Source of the DNA: JAWWPY01 sp033854735 | GTDB taxonomy: Bacteria; Actinomycetota; Actinomycetes; Streptosporangiales; Streptosporangiaceae | DNA length: 64,000 bases | Assembly: GCA_033854735.1 (NCBI GenBank) | Contig: JAWWPY010000302.1 | Location: 1 to 64,000 of the forward strand | Direction of reading: 5' to 3' | Shown here: positions 34,204-43,292 of the stretch, piece by piece | How the letters are laid out: each line of letters starts with the position of its first letter | Numbering within the stretch: the stretch's first letter is position 1 | Position numbers and translations under genes: made by a program | Notes under the pieces: generated by a model | The model's database searches: none | Told to the model about the DNA's origin: nothing | The model's input: the letters and a program-made list of their open reading frames with translations, nothing else

Positions 34204-35463
34204 ATGAGACCTCACCGCGCCCGGTTCTTGTCTCTCACCGCGGTCACCGCCCTAGCGGCGATGACCGTCGCCGCCTGCACCAGTAGCGGCAGCGGCAGCA
34301 GCACCGGCAGCAGTTCCAGCAAGGCGCCGATAACGATTGGGGTCTCGCTCTCGCTAACGGGCGACTTCTCCGTTGACGGCAAGGCATTCCAGCGCGGCTA
34401 CGAGCTGTGGGCGAGCGACGTCAACAGCCACGGCGGGCTGCTCGGCGGCCGCAAGGTCGCGCTGACGTTCCTGAACGACACCAGCGACCCGACCGCGGTC
34501 GCGACCAACTACACCAAGCTGATCAGCCAGGATCACGTTGACCTGACCTTCGGCCCGTTCTCCACCCTGCTGACCGTGCCGTCCGCGAAGGTCGCGGCGC
34601 GCTACGGGTACGCGTTCATCGAGGGCGCGGGCGGCGGCCCGTCGGTGTTCCAGCTCAAGCTGCCCAACGTGTTCGGGGTGAGCCCGCCCGTCGCCGACCA
34701 GCTGGTGCCGTTCGCCAACTGGATCGCCTCGCTGCCGGCCAGCCAGCGGCCGAAGACCGCCGCTTACCCGATGGTGAACGACCCGTTCGCGGACCCGATG
34801 GTGCAGACCGCGCAGGGCATCCTGCAGAAGGCCGGCGTCAGGACCCTCTACTCCAAGGTCTACCCGGCCGAGAACCCGGACTACAAGGCCGGCGCGGACG
34901 CGGTGGCGGCGACCGGGGCGCAGATGGTCGTGCTCGGCTCGGTCGACGTGCCGACGGTGACGGCGTTCATGCAGGCCTTCGAGCAGCAGCACTACAACCC
35001 GTCGGTGTTCGCCGCCGCGGCCGGCCCGGACCAGGGCACCGCGTTCCTCAGCGCGGTCGGCGCCGGCAACGCGACCGGCGCTCTGGTGCCAGGCGGATGG
35101 TACGCCGGCCTGCCGAACCCGCTGAGCCAGGCCATGGTCAAGGCCTACCTGGCCAAGTACGGCGGCACCGCGTCCACCATCAACGCCGACGTGGCCGAGG
35201 GCTATTCGGTGGGCGAGGTGGCCGCGGACGCGATCACCGCGACCAAGAGCGTGAGCAACGCCAAGATCATCTCCTACCTGCACAGCGGCGTCACGCTGCA
35301 GACCGTGCAGGGGGCCGCGAAGTTCAACAGCGCGGGCGAGAACACCTCGGCGGACATGTTCATCTTCCAGTGGCAGCCGGGCAGCAAGTTCGTGCAGGTG
35401 CTGCCGACCGGCGTGACCGGCTCGGTCGCCATCCTCAACCCGAAGCCGCGCTGGGCGAGCTGA
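34204..35463 (+). CDS. Branched-chain-amino-acid-type ABC transporter substrate-binding lipoprotein, copy 1
   Basis: 419 residues. Signal peptide and lipobox: FLSLTAVTALAAMTVAAC, then a Ser/Gly linker. The mature part is a periplasmic-binding fold type I protein (IGVSLSLTGDFSVDGKAFQRG, FGPFSTLLTVPSAKVA, AAYPMVNDPFADPMVQTA). It would capture the substrate outside the membrane for the LivHMGF-type importer downstream. AAGGAGG lies 7 nt before the ATG. It is very similar to the next gene and has the same length, so the pair is a tandem duplication. The Liv family also takes aromatic acids, amides and polyols, so the ligand cannot be named. Confidence 0.9.
   Translation: MRPHRARFLSLTAVTALAAMTVAACTSSGSGSSTGSSSSKAPITIGVSLSLTGDFSVDGKAFQRGYELWASDVNSHGGLLGGRKVALTFLNDTSDPTAVATNYTKLISQDHVDLTFGPFSTLLTVPSAKVAARYGYAFIEGAGGGPSVFQLKLPNVFGVSPPVADQLVPFANWIASLPASQRPKTAAYPMVNDPFADPMVQTAQGILQKAGVRTLYSKVYPAENPDYKAGADAVAATGAQMVVLGSVDVPTVTAFMQAFEQQHYNPSVFAAAAGPDQGTAFLSAVGAGNATGALVPGGWYAGLPNPLSQAMVKAYLAKYGGTASTINADVAEGYSVGEVAADAITATKSVSNAKIISYLHSGVTLQTVQGAAKFNSAGENTSADMFIFQWQPGSKFVQVLPTGVTGSVAILNPKPRWAS
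34730..34776 (+). repeat. 47-bp block identical in both binding-protein genes, copy 1
   Basis: This stretch, beginning CGCTGCCGGCCAGCCAGCGG, is identical to 36102-36148. It encodes LPASQRPKTAAYPMV. The exact identity within genes that otherwise differ points to recent duplication or gene conversion. Confidence 0.75.
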
Positions 35464-35578
35464 CCCGAGGCAGCTGATCGGTGACGTTCGCGAGGCGGAG
35501 CGGAACCGGCCGGGCACCTGGTGCCCGCGCCGGGTCCGTCCGCCCTGCGCACTCCTGTCAAGGAAAGGGAGAAACAAG

Positions 35579-36838
35579 ATGAGGCGCCACCGCGCCAGGT
35601 TCTTGGCGCTCACGGCTGTCGCCGCGGCATCCGCGGTGGCCGTCGCCGCATGCGGCACTACCGGCACGACCAGCACCACCAGCGCCGTCGGCGGCAGCCA
35701 GCCGGTCACCGTCGGCATTTCGCTGCCGCTCACCGGTGACTTCGCCGCGGACGGCCAGGCCAGCGAGAAGGGCTACCAGCTGTGGGCCAGCGACGTCAAC
35801 GCGGCCGGCGGCCTGCTCGGCCATCAGGTCAAGCTGATCATTCTCAACGACAACAGCCTGGAGAAGACGACCGCGCAGCAGTACACCACGCTGATCACTC
35901 AGGACAAGGTCAACTTCGTCCTTGGCCCGTTCTCCTCGCTGCTGACGAGGGCGGCCGCTCAGGCCATAAAGCCCCACAGGTACGCGTTCCCGGAAGGCTC
36001 CGGCGGCGCGCCATCGGTCTATGCCCTGAAAGACCATGACCTGTTCGGCATTAGCACCCCCGTCGTGGCCCAGATGGTGCCGTTCGCCAGATGGGTCGCC
36101 GCGCTGCCGGCCAGCCAGCGGCCGAAGACCGCCGCTTACCCGATGGTGGATGACCCGTTCGCCGACCCGCCGGTGCAAACCGCGCAGGGCATCATGGAGA
36201 CCGCCGGGGTGCACACCGTCTACAGCAACTCGCAAAACCCCATCACGGCCACCAACCTGACTCCCTATGCCCAGGCGGTGGCGGCGAAGAAGCCGGACGC
36301 CGTGGTGCTCGGCTCGGTGGACGTGCCGACCGTGCTGGCCTTCATCCACGTGTTCGAGGCGGCGCACTACACGCCTAAGATCTTCATCGCGGCGGCCGGA
36401 CCGGACCAGGGCCTGGCCTTCCTCAACACGGTGGGGCCGGCCAACGCGACCGGGATCATGGTGCCGAACGGCTGGTCCGGCAAGTTCCCTGACGCACTGA
36501 GCCACGTGATGGTCCAGGACTACATCGCCAAGTTCGGCGGCACGGCCTCGGGCGTCAACGCCGACGTGGCCGAGGCCTACTCGGCCGGGGAGGTCCTGGC
36601 CAGCGCGGTCGCCGCGACCAACAGCCTCGACAACGCCAAGATCATCGCCTACCTGCACAGTGGCGTCACGCTGCAGACCGTGCAGGGGCCGGCGAAGTTC
36701 GACAGCGTGGGCAAGAACGTCGTGGCCACCACGTTCATCTTCCAGTGGCAGAGCAGCCAGTTCGTGCAGGTCCTGCCGCTCGGCTCGGAGGGCTCGACGC
36801 AAATCCAGCTCACCAAGCAGCCCTGGCTCACCGGGTAA
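35579..36838 (+). CDS. Branched-chain-amino-acid-type ABC transporter substrate-binding lipoprotein, copy 2
   Basis: 419 residues. Lipoprotein signal FLALTAVAAASAVAVAAC, then the type I binding fold (VGISLPLTGDFAADGQASEKG, LGPFSSLLTRAAAQ, KIIAYLHSGVTLQTVQG). A tandem paralogue of the preceding gene, with AAGGGAG before the ATG. Two binding proteins on one permease usually widen the substrate range. Ligand-facing segments differ from copy 1 (HRYAFPEGSGGAPSVYALKD against YGYAFIEGAGGGPSVFQLKL), fitting related but distinct ligands. Confidence 0.9.
   Translation: MRRHRARFLALTAVAAASAVAVAACGTTGTTSTTSAVGGSQPVTVGISLPLTGDFAADGQASEKGYQLWASDVNAAGGLLGHQVKLIILNDNSLEKTTAQQYTTLITQDKVNFVLGPFSSLLTRAAAQAIKPHRYAFPEGSGGAPSVYALKDHDLFGISTPVVAQMVPFARWVAALPASQRPKTAAYPMVDDPFADPPVQTAQGIMETAGVHTVYSNSQNPITATNLTPYAQAVAAKKPDAVVLGSVDVPTVLAFIHVFEAAHYTPKIFIAAAGPDQGLAFLNTVGPANATGIMVPNGWSGKFPDALSHVMVQDYIAKFGGTASGVNADVAEAYSAGEVLASAVAATNSLDNAKIIAYLHSGVTLQTVQGPAKFDSVGKNVVATTFIFQWQSSQFVQVLPLGSEGSTQIQLTKQPWLTG
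36102..36148 (+). repeat. 47-bp block identical in both binding-protein genes, copy 2
   Basis: Second copy of the block at 34730-34776. The copies are 1372 bp apart, matching the offset of the two tandem genes. Confidence 0.75.
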
Positions 36839-36897
36839 GCCGGCCGCAGGCAACAGCAGCAGAACGCAACAGCAGGCACGCCGAGCACGGAGCTGAC

Positions 36898-37782
36898 ATG
36901 GGACGCGGACTCTATGAGGCCATCACCGACGGGATACTCGGCGGTGGGGTCTATGCGCTGATGGCCGTCGGGCTAACGCTGATCTTCGGCGTGCTCGACA
37001 TCATCAACATCGCCCAGGGCATCCTGGTGGTGCTGGCCGCCTATCTCAGTTACGTGCTCAGCGTGCACCTGCACCTCGACCTGTTCCTGGGGCTGGTGGT
37101 CACCACCCCGGCCATGTTCGTCATTGGCATCGGGATCTACTGGGCGTTCATCCGGCCGCTGCGCGGCCGGGAGCGCACCTCGATGTCGCTGCTGGCCAGC
37201 TACGCGGTGGCGATCATCATCGAGGGAGTGCTGTACCTGATCTTCGGCTCGAACGTCGTGAACCTGCATGCCTGGTACGTCACGTCGGCGGTGAAGGTGT
37301 TCGGGTTCTACCTCCCGTACATCTACCTGTTCGGCTTCGCCCTCGCCGCCGTCCTGGTGCTGGCGCTCTACCTGATGCTGTACCGGACCCAGTTCGGCCG
37401 CAGCGTCCGGGCGACCATGCAGGACCGCACCGCTGCGCGGCTCATCGGCATCGACGTGAACCGGGTCGCCGCGATCACGTTCGGGATCGGGGTCGCGGTC
37501 ACCGCGGCCGGGGGGATGGTGTTCGGCGCCACCGCCGGCGGGTTCAACCCGAACACCGGATATGACCTCATCTCCCGGCTTCTCGCGATCATCATTCTCG
37601 GTGGTCTTGGCAGCATCGGCGGCGCCATGATAGCCGCCATATTCATGATCACTCTGGAGGGCGTCGTGGATTGGTTCTGGTCCCCAAGCTGGTCGGTCGT
37701 GGTGTTCTACGCCGCGCTGGTCTTGGTGCTCGCCTTCCGGCCGGCCGGCATCCTCGGCCACAAGGCCGCGAGGGCCCAGTAA
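36898..37782 (+). CDS. Branched-chain-type ABC transporter permease LivH
   Basis: 294 residues, about eight membrane helices. DGILGGGVYALMAVGLTLIF, DIINIAQGILVVLAAYLSYV and AATMQDRTAARLIGID-like text (RATMQDRTAARLIGIDVNRV) are LivH landmarks, the last near the ATPase contact. The ATG at 36898 matches the family start; the open frame reaches back into the binding-protein gene. LivM begins on its stop codon (TAATG). It is one of two permease subunits of the importer. Confidence 0.92.
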   Translation: MGRGLYEAITDGILGGGVYALMAVGLTLIFGVLDIINIAQGILVVLAAYLSYVLSVHLHLDLFLGLVVTTPAMFVIGIGIYWAFIRPLRGRERTSMSLLASYAVAIIIEGVLYLIFGSNVVNLHAWYVTSAVKVFGFYLPYIYLFGFALAAVLVLALYLMLYRTQFGRSVRATMQDRTAARLIGIDVNRVAAITFGIGVAVTAAGGMVFGATAGGFNPNTGYDLISRLLAIIILGGLGSIGGAMIAAIFMITLEGVVDWFWSPSWSVVVFYAALVLVLAFRPAGILGHKAARAQ

Positions 37783-38912
37783 TGGCCAGCCCAGGGACGG
37801 CCAGCCCCGGGAGGCCCAGCCGAGCGAAGCCCAGCCGGGCGAAGCCCAGGACAGTGAAGCTCGCGACCGTCCTGCTCTGGGCCGGAATCGTGGTAGCTCT
37901 CGCCCTGATCGCCATATTTCCCCTGGTGGTCACGAACCAGCTGGACACCCAGTTCGCCGTGCTGACGCTGATGTTCGTCGCGGCGGTGGCCGGCTGGAAC
38001 CTGTTCTCCGGCTACTCCGGCTACATCTCGCTCGGGCACGCGGTGTTCTTCGGGGTGGGCGCGTACACGGTGGCCCTGGTGACCGAGCATCAGCATCTGA
38101 ACGGGGGCCAGATCTTCGCCTTGATCCCGCTCGGGGCGGTGGCCGCCGGCCTGTTCGCGGTGCCGATCGGGCTGATCGCGCTGCGGGTACGCCGGCACAC
38201 GTTCGTGGTGATCACCATCGCGGTCTTCTTCATCTTCCAGCTCATGGGCTACAACCTCGGGTTCACCGGCGGGAGCAACGGGATCTCCACGCCGTTCTTC
38301 TCCTGGTCGCCGGCCACCTACAACAACCCCTTCTATTACGTCGCGTTCATCCTCGCCGTGGGCGCTGTCCTGCTGGGCTGGGCCATCCGGGGATCCAGGT
38401 TCGGCCTGCAGTTGCTGGCCATCCGGGACGACGAGGACCGGGCGCGCGGCCTGGGTGTCCGGACGTGGCTGGTGAAACTCACCGCGTTCATGATCTCCGC
38501 GACGGTGGTCGGGGCGGTCGGCGGGCTCTGGTTCATCTTCATCGGCCAGGTCCTCCCCGAGACGGCCTTCGACCCGAACTTCGACCTGTCTGTCGCGCTG
38601 ATGGGCTTCATCGGCGGGTTCGGCACGATCGCCGGGCCGGTGCTCGGCGCGCTGATCCTTGAGCCGCTGCAGCAGTACGTCAAGATCGAATTCACCAACG
38701 GGTACATCGGCCAGATCTTCCTCGGCCTGCTGTTCCTCCTGGTCATCCTGTTCCTGCCGCGCGGGATCGTGCCCACCACGGGCGAGCGGATCACGGCCTG
38801 GCGGGCCAAGCGGCAGCGGCGGGGCCAGCCGCCGCCCGGCGCCGGGGCACCGGCCGTGGCCCAGCCGCAGGCGGCCGGGGCCACCGAGACCAGCACGGGG
38901 AGCGTGCGATGA
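37782..38912 (+). CDS. Branched-chain-type ABC transporter permease LivM
   Basis: 376 residues. The first 35 are a basic Pro/Ser/Lys-rich tail with near-repeats (SPGRPSRAKPSRAKP), then about nine helices. AGWNLFSGYSGYISLGHAVF and AIRDDEDRARGLGVRTWLVK are LivM motifs. It is coupled to livH by TAATG and to livG by a 4-bp ATGA overlap. The C-terminal 40 residues are disordered and Ala/Pro-rich. Confidence 0.92.
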   Translation: MASPGTASPGRPSRAKPSRAKPRTVKLATVLLWAGIVVALALIAIFPLVVTNQLDTQFAVLTLMFVAAVAGWNLFSGYSGYISLGHAVFFGVGAYTVALVTEHQHLNGGQIFALIPLGAVAAGLFAVPIGLIALRVRRHTFVVITIAVFFIFQLMGYNLGFTGGSNGISTPFFSWSPATYNNPFYYVAFILAVGAVLLGWAIRGSRFGLQLLAIRDDEDRARGLGVRTWLVKLTAFMISATVVGAVGGLWFIFIGQVLPETAFDPNFDLSVALMGFIGGFGTIAGPVLGALILEPLQQYVKIEFTNGYIGQIFLGLLFLLVILFLPRGIVPTTGERITAWRAKRQRRGQPPPGAGAPAVAQPQAAGATETSTGSVR

Positions 38913-39691
38913 CGGCACTGCTGAGAACCGAGGGCGTCTCGAAGGCCTTCGGCGGGGTGCAGGCGCTCAGCGACTGCACAATCGAGGTCGAAGAGGGCAG
39001 CATCACCGGGCTCATCGGGCCCAACGGCTCGGGCAAGACCACGCTGTTCAACGTCATCACCGGATATGAGCGTGTCGACTCAGGCGAGGTGTACCTGGGT
39101 AGCCGGCGGATCACGAACGCCCCGCCGGACAAGGTGTTCACCGCGGGCATCGGCCGGACCTTCCAGCTGACCCGGGTCTTCGCACGGCTCACCGTGATGG
39201 AGAACATGATCGTCGCCGCGCACCACGGAGAACGCTCACGGGCGGGCCGCACCTGGAATCCGCTCGCCCGCGCGGGCGGCCCGGCCACCCGGCGCCGCGC
39301 CATGGAACTGCTGGAGTTCACCGGCATCGCCAGCCACGCCGGTGCCCGCGCGGAGACTCTGTCCTACGGCCAGCGCAAGCTGCTCGAACTGTCCTACGTG
39401 CTGATCGCCGACCCCGAGATCGTGCTCCTCGACGAGCCCGCCGGGGGGATCAACCCCACGCTGATCAGCCTGCTCGCTGACCGGATCCGTGAGCTGAACG
39501 CCCAGGGCACGACGTTTCTTATCGTGGAGCACAACATGGACTTCGTGATGGGCCTGTGCCACCGGGTCACCGTTCTCGACTACGGCACGGCGGTGGTGAC
39601 CGGGCCGCCCGAGGTCATCAGGAGCGACCACCGGGTACTCGACGCCTACCTCGGAACAGCGGAGGAAGACGATGACATCCCGGCAGCCTGA
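38909..39691 (+). CDS. Branched-chain-type ABC transporter ATPase LivG
   Basis: 260 residues. Walker A GPNGSGKTTLFNVITG, signature LSYGQRKLLELSYVL, Walker B EIVLLDEPAGGINP and H-loop IVEHNMDFVM. LTRVFARLTVMENMIVA is typical of LivG. It overlaps livM by 4 bp and livF by 20 bp. Confidence 0.93.
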   Translation: MTALLRTEGVSKAFGGVQALSDCTIEVEEGSITGLIGPNGSGKTTLFNVITGYERVDSGEVYLGSRRITNAPPDKVFTAGIGRTFQLTRVFARLTVMENMIVAAHHGERSRAGRTWNPLARAGGPATRRRAMELLEFTGIASHAGARAETLSYGQRKLLELSYVLIADPEIVLLDEPAGGINPTLISLLADRIRELNAQGTTFLIVEHNMDFVMGLCHRVTVLDYGTAVVTGPPEVIRSDHRVLDAYLGTAEEDDDIPAA

Positions 39692-40502
39692 GGCTGTGCC
39701 CCCGGTCGCCCTGGCCGCGGCGGCGCTTGAGGTGCAGGACGTGGTGGTCGGCTACGGCGGCGGTGACGTGCTGCGCGGTGTCAGCATGCAGGTCACGGAA
39801 GGTGGCATCACCTGCGTCGTGGGGCCGAACGGAGCCGGCAAGTCCACTCTGCTCGGAGCCATCAGCGGGCTGCTGCAGCCCCGTCTCGGCCACGTCTCGC
39901 TGCGCGGGGAGCGGCTGACCGGGAAGACCCCGCGCGAGATCCTGAGCATGGGCGTGGTCCAGGTGCCGCAGAACCACAGCCTGTTCCGTGAGATGACGGT
40001 ACGCGAGAACATCGTGCTCGGCGGGTACATCCTGAGCGAGCGGGGACTGCCCGAGCGCAGGCTCGCCGCGGTCCTGGAGATGTTCCCCCAGGTGACCGAG
40101 TGGCTGGGGAAGAAGGCGGGCAGCTTGTCCGGCGGCCAGCAGCGCCTGGTCGAGTTCGCCCGCTGCCTGATGCTCGACCCGACTCTGGTCATCCTGGACG
40201 AACCGTCCATGGGCCTGTCGCCCAAGGTCCTCAAGTCCGTGTTCGACGCGGTGCGGATGATGCACGCCCAGGGCAAGACGATTCTGCTGGTGGAGCAGAA
40301 CGCGCGGGCCGGGCTCCGGCTGTCCACACACGGGGTGGTCCTGGAGAACGGGCAGGTCCGGCTGGCGGGCACCGGCCGCGACGTGCTTGAGCACCCGGAG
40401 ATCGGCGCCCTCTACCTGGGCGGCGCCGTCACCCCCGGCGGCGGGGCGGCCCCCGGCGTCCCAGGCACAGCGAACGGCACGGCGCCGGGCCCATCGCTTT
40501 GA
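39672..40502 (+). CDS. Branched-chain-type ABC transporter ATPase LivF
   Basis: 276 residues. Walker A GPNGAGKSTLLGAISG, signature LSGGQQRLVEFARCLM, Walker B LVILDEPSMGLSPK, H-loop LVEQNARAGLRLS. MGVVQVPQNHSLFREMTVRE matches LivF. A GGAGGA site lies inside livG, 5 nt before the ATG. The C-terminus carries a Gly/Ala/Pro-rich extension of 25 residues. The stop overlaps the TTG start of the amidohydrolase, joining transport and catabolic genes in one message. Confidence 0.93.
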   Translation: MTSRQPEAVPPVALAAAALEVQDVVVGYGGGDVLRGVSMQVTEGGITCVVGPNGAGKSTLLGAISGLLQPRLGHVSLRGERLTGKTPREILSMGVVQVPQNHSLFREMTVRENIVLGGYILSERGLPERRLAAVLEMFPQVTEWLGKKAGSLSGGQQRLVEFARCLMLDPTLVILDEPSMGLSPKVLKSVFDAVRMMHAQGKTILLVEQNARAGLRLSTHGVVLENGQVRLAGTGRDVLEHPEIGALYLGGAVTPGGGAAPGVPGTANGTAPGPSL

Positions 40503-41488
40503 TCATTGACGCGCACTGCCACGTCATCGCCGCGGAGATGACGTCCAGTGCGGTGCCGGCGGACTGGCGGCCGGCCATCACGCGTGAGGACGGCCGCCAG
40601 GTGATCGGCTTCCGCGGCAAGCAGGTCCGCTCGGCCGTGGGCGAGTTCACCGACATCGATGCCATGCTCGCCGAGGCCGCGCCGGCCGGTGTCGGGCACC
40701 TGCTGCTGTCCCCATGGATCAACCTGGTCCCCGTCGACGCGCCAGCAGACGAGGCACGCGCGGTGTGCCGGGTCCAGAACGAGGCCCTGGCCAAGCTCAC
40801 CGCCGCCCGCCCCGGGCAGGTCAGCGCGGTCGGCGCGGTCACCGTGCAGGATCCCGCGCTGGCCGCGCGGGAGATCGCCGAGCTCATGACGATCCCGGGC
40901 CTGTGCGGGGTGGAGATCCCGTCCAGCGTGGCCGGGCGGTACCTCGGGGACGACTACTTCCTGCCGTTCTGGGAGGCGGCCGAGGCGGCCGGCGCACTGG
41001 TGTTCATCCACCCGTCCACCCGGGGTTTCGGCCTGCCCGCCCTCGACAGCTATTACCTCTGGAACTCGGTGGGCAACCCGCTGGAAACGGCCGTGACCGC
41101 GGCGCACATCGCCGTGGCCGGGGTGCTGGAACGCTGCCCCCGGCTCCGGGTGCTGCTGGCGCACGGCGGTGGTGCCCTCCCAGTGGTCCGCGGTCGGCTG
41201 CGGCGGGCCTTCGCGGTCCGCGCGGAAGCCCGGGCTAAGACGACGGCCGGACCGGACCAGTCGCTGCGCCGGTTCTACTACGACACGGTGACCCACGACC
41301 ACGACCTGCTCGCGGACCTGGTCCGCTACGCGGGCCCGCAGCACGTCCTGCTCGGCTCGGACCGGCCCTTCGACATGGGCACCGACGATCCCGTCGAGGA
41401 GGTGCGGGCGTTGCGGCTCGGCGCCGGTGACGAAGAGCTAGTCCTCGGCGGTAACGCAGCGCGGCTGATTGGGATGGCACATGACTGA
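40499..41488 (+). CDS. Amidohydrolase-2 family enzyme (ACMSD-like decarboxylase/hydrolase)
   Basis: 329 residues starting at a TTG that overlaps the livF stop. IIDAHCHVIA gives the HxH metal pair; later FIHPSTRG, VLLAHGGGALPVVRGRL and LLGSDRPFDMG carry the other metal and catalytic residues of the ACMSD / gamma-resorcylate decarboxylase group. Members decarboxylate aromatic or unsaturated acids or hydrolyse lactones. It is the first catabolic enzyme after the transporter and overlaps the ThDP enzyme gene by 8 bp. The substrate is unknown. Confidence 0.85.
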   Translation: MIIDAHCHVIAAEMTSSAVPADWRPAITREDGRQVIGFRGKQVRSAVGEFTDIDAMLAEAAPAGVGHLLLSPWINLVPVDAPADEARAVCRVQNEALAKLTAARPGQVSAVGAVTVQDPALAAREIAELMTIPGLCGVEIPSSVAGRYLGDDYFLPFWEAAEAAGALVFIHPSTRGFGLPALDSYYLWNSVGNPLETAVTAAHIAVAGVLERCPRLRVLLAHGGGALPVVRGRLRRAFAVRAEARAKTTAGPDQSLRRFYYDTVTHDHDLLADLVRYAGPQHVLLGSDRPFDMGTDDPVEEVRALRLGAGDEELVLGGNAARLIGMAHD

Positions 41489-43289
41489 GACATCTGGCGG
41501 TCCCCGGCGGCACGGTGGAGCCCTGCTCGCCGATCTGCTCATCGAGCACGGCGTGCGGCACGTCTTCGGCGTTCCCGGGGGCCAGACGCTCGCCCTGTAC
41601 GACGGCATCCTGGACCGCGCTCCCATGCTGCAGCACGTGCTCACCCGCGACGAGCGTTCCGCGGCCTACGCCGCCGACAGCTACGCACGGATTACCGGCC
41701 GGGCCGGAGTCTGCGACGCCACGGTGGGACCGGGCGCGGCGAAGCTGCCGTCCGGCCTCGCTGAAGCGCTCGGCGCCTCGGTTCCGGTCGTCGCGCTGGT
41801 CAGTGACCTGCCAGCCCGGCTCGACCCGCACCGCTACCGCAGCGCCGCCTCACAGGCTCTCGACCAGTCGGCCCTGCTGGCCCCGGTCACCAAGTGGCAT
41901 GCCACCGTCGCCGACCCGGTGACGATGCCGGCGCTGGTCCGGCAGGCGTTCCGCGAGGCGACGAGCGGCCGCCCGGGGCCAGTGGTGCTTTTCCTGCCGC
42001 AGGACATCCTGGACGGGCCGGCCACGGAGATCACCGGTGAACCGGCCGGCCCGGCCACGAGCGCCAGGTTCGGCCGCTTTCCGGCGTTCCGGCCACCGCC
42101 CGAGGCCGGTGATGTGGCGGCCGCCGCCGACGTACTCCGCCTGGCGCAGCGGCCGTTCATCCTCGCGGGCGGCGGCATCATGCATTCCGGGGCGGGCGCG
42201 GAACTGACCTCCCTCGCCGAGCAGACCTCGGCGGCGGTGGGCACCACGCTGTCCGGCAAGGGGGTGATCGCCGAGGACCACCCGCTGAGCGTCGGGGTGA
42301 CCGGGTCGATGGGCACCGCGGCCGCGGCCTCGGCCCTGGCCGAGGCCGATGTGGTGCTGCTCGCCGGGACCAAGGCGGGTGGCGGCGCCACGTTCAGCTG
42401 GACGCTGCCCCGGGCCGACCAGGCGGTGCTCCAGCTCGACATCGACCCGGCCGAGCTGGGCCGGGCGTTCCCGCTGCGCGCGGCGCTGCTCGGCGACGCC
42501 CGGCCCGGCCTGCAGGCCCTGACGGCGGCACTGGCCGGGCCGGCCGCCGGCCCGCAGCAGCCCGCCGCCGCTCAGCCCGACCGGGCCCGCTGGCGGGCCC
42601 GGATCGGCGAGCTCACCTCAGCATGGCGAGCCGAGCGAGACAGCGAACGGGCCAGTGACGCCATCCCCATCGCGCCCCAGCGGGTGCTGGCCGACATCGA
42701 GGCCGCGCTGGGCCCGGAGGACGTGCTGGTCTGCGACGCGAGCCTGGCCAGCGGCTGGGGTGGCGTCTACCTGGAACAGCGCCTGCCGGGACGGCGGGTG
42801 CTGTGCCCACGCGGGCAGGCCGGCCTCGGCTACGCGCTGCCCGCCGCCATCGGCGTGGCCACCGCTCACCCTGGCGGGCGGACCATCGTGCTCACCGGCG
42901 ACGGCGCCCTCGGCTATGCGGCGGGCGAGCTGGCCACGGTGGTCGAGCACGGGCTGCCGGTCACCGTGGTGGTCCTGAACAACCGGTCGTTCGGCTGGAT
43001 CCGCTGGTACCAGCGGATCACCTTCGGCCGGGGCTGGGAGGACGACGACTTCTCCGATGTGGCCTTCGCCGACGTCGCCCGGGGGTTCGGGCTGCACGGT
43101 GAGCGCGTCACCGAGCCGGCCCGGCTCGCGCCCGCGCTGCGGGCCGCTCTCAGCGGGAAGCCCGCCCTGCTGGACGTGGTGACCGAGGCCTGGCAGACGC
43201 CGATCAGAGCGCACCGGCAGGCCGTGCAGCACGCCGCCGAGCACGCCGCGGGCACCCGGCCCGCGCCGGCCGCTGGATATGGAGGCTGA
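41481..43289 (+). CDS. Thiamine-diphosphate-dependent enzyme, acetolactate-synthase-like
   Basis: 602 residues. N-terminal PYR domain (LIEHGVRHVFGVPGGQTLALY; activating glutamate in TRDERSAAYAA), central domain (RPFILAGGGIMHSGAGAELT), C-terminal PP domain with the ThDP motif LTGDGALGYAAGELATVVEH to VVLNNRSFG. The family includes acetolactate synthase, benzoylformate decarboxylase and IolD-type C-C hydrolases. There is no small regulatory subunit gene nearby, and the catabolic context favours a decarboxylase or C-C lyase over amino-acid biosynthesis. The ATG at 41481 lies inside the amidohydrolase gene and fits the family start. Confidence 0.88.
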   Translation: MTETSGGPRRHGGALLADLLIEHGVRHVFGVPGGQTLALYDGILDRAPMLQHVLTRDERSAAYAADSYARITGRAGVCDATVGPGAAKLPSGLAEALGASVPVVALVSDLPARLDPHRYRSAASQALDQSALLAPVTKWHATVADPVTMPALVRQAFREATSGRPGPVVLFLPQDILDGPATEITGEPAGPATSARFGRFPAFRPPPEAGDVAAAADVLRLAQRPFILAGGGIMHSGAGAELTSLAEQTSAAVGTTLSGKGVIAEDHPLSVGVTGSMGTAAAASALAEADVVLLAGTKAGGGATFSWTLPRADQAVLQLDIDPAELGRAFPLRAALLGDARPGLQALTAALAGPAAGPQQPAAAQPDRARWRARIGELTSAWRAERDSERASDAIPIAPQRVLADIEAALGPEDVLVCDASLASGWGGVYLEQRLPGRRVLCPRGQAGLGYALPAAIGVATAHPGGRTIVLTGDGALGYAAGELATVVEHGLPVTVVVLNNRSFGWIRWYQRITFGRGWEDDDFSDVAFADVARGFGLHGERVTEPARLAPALRAALSGKPALLDVVTEAWQTPIRAHRQAVQHAAEHAAGTRPAPAAGYGG

Positions 43290-43292
43290 CCG

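Noticed and set aside
41481..43289. Acetolactate synthase for branched-chain amino-acid synthesis (ilvB)
   Set aside because: No ilvN or ilvC follows, and it is overlapped with transporter and catabolic genes; a catabolic ThDP enzyme is more likely.
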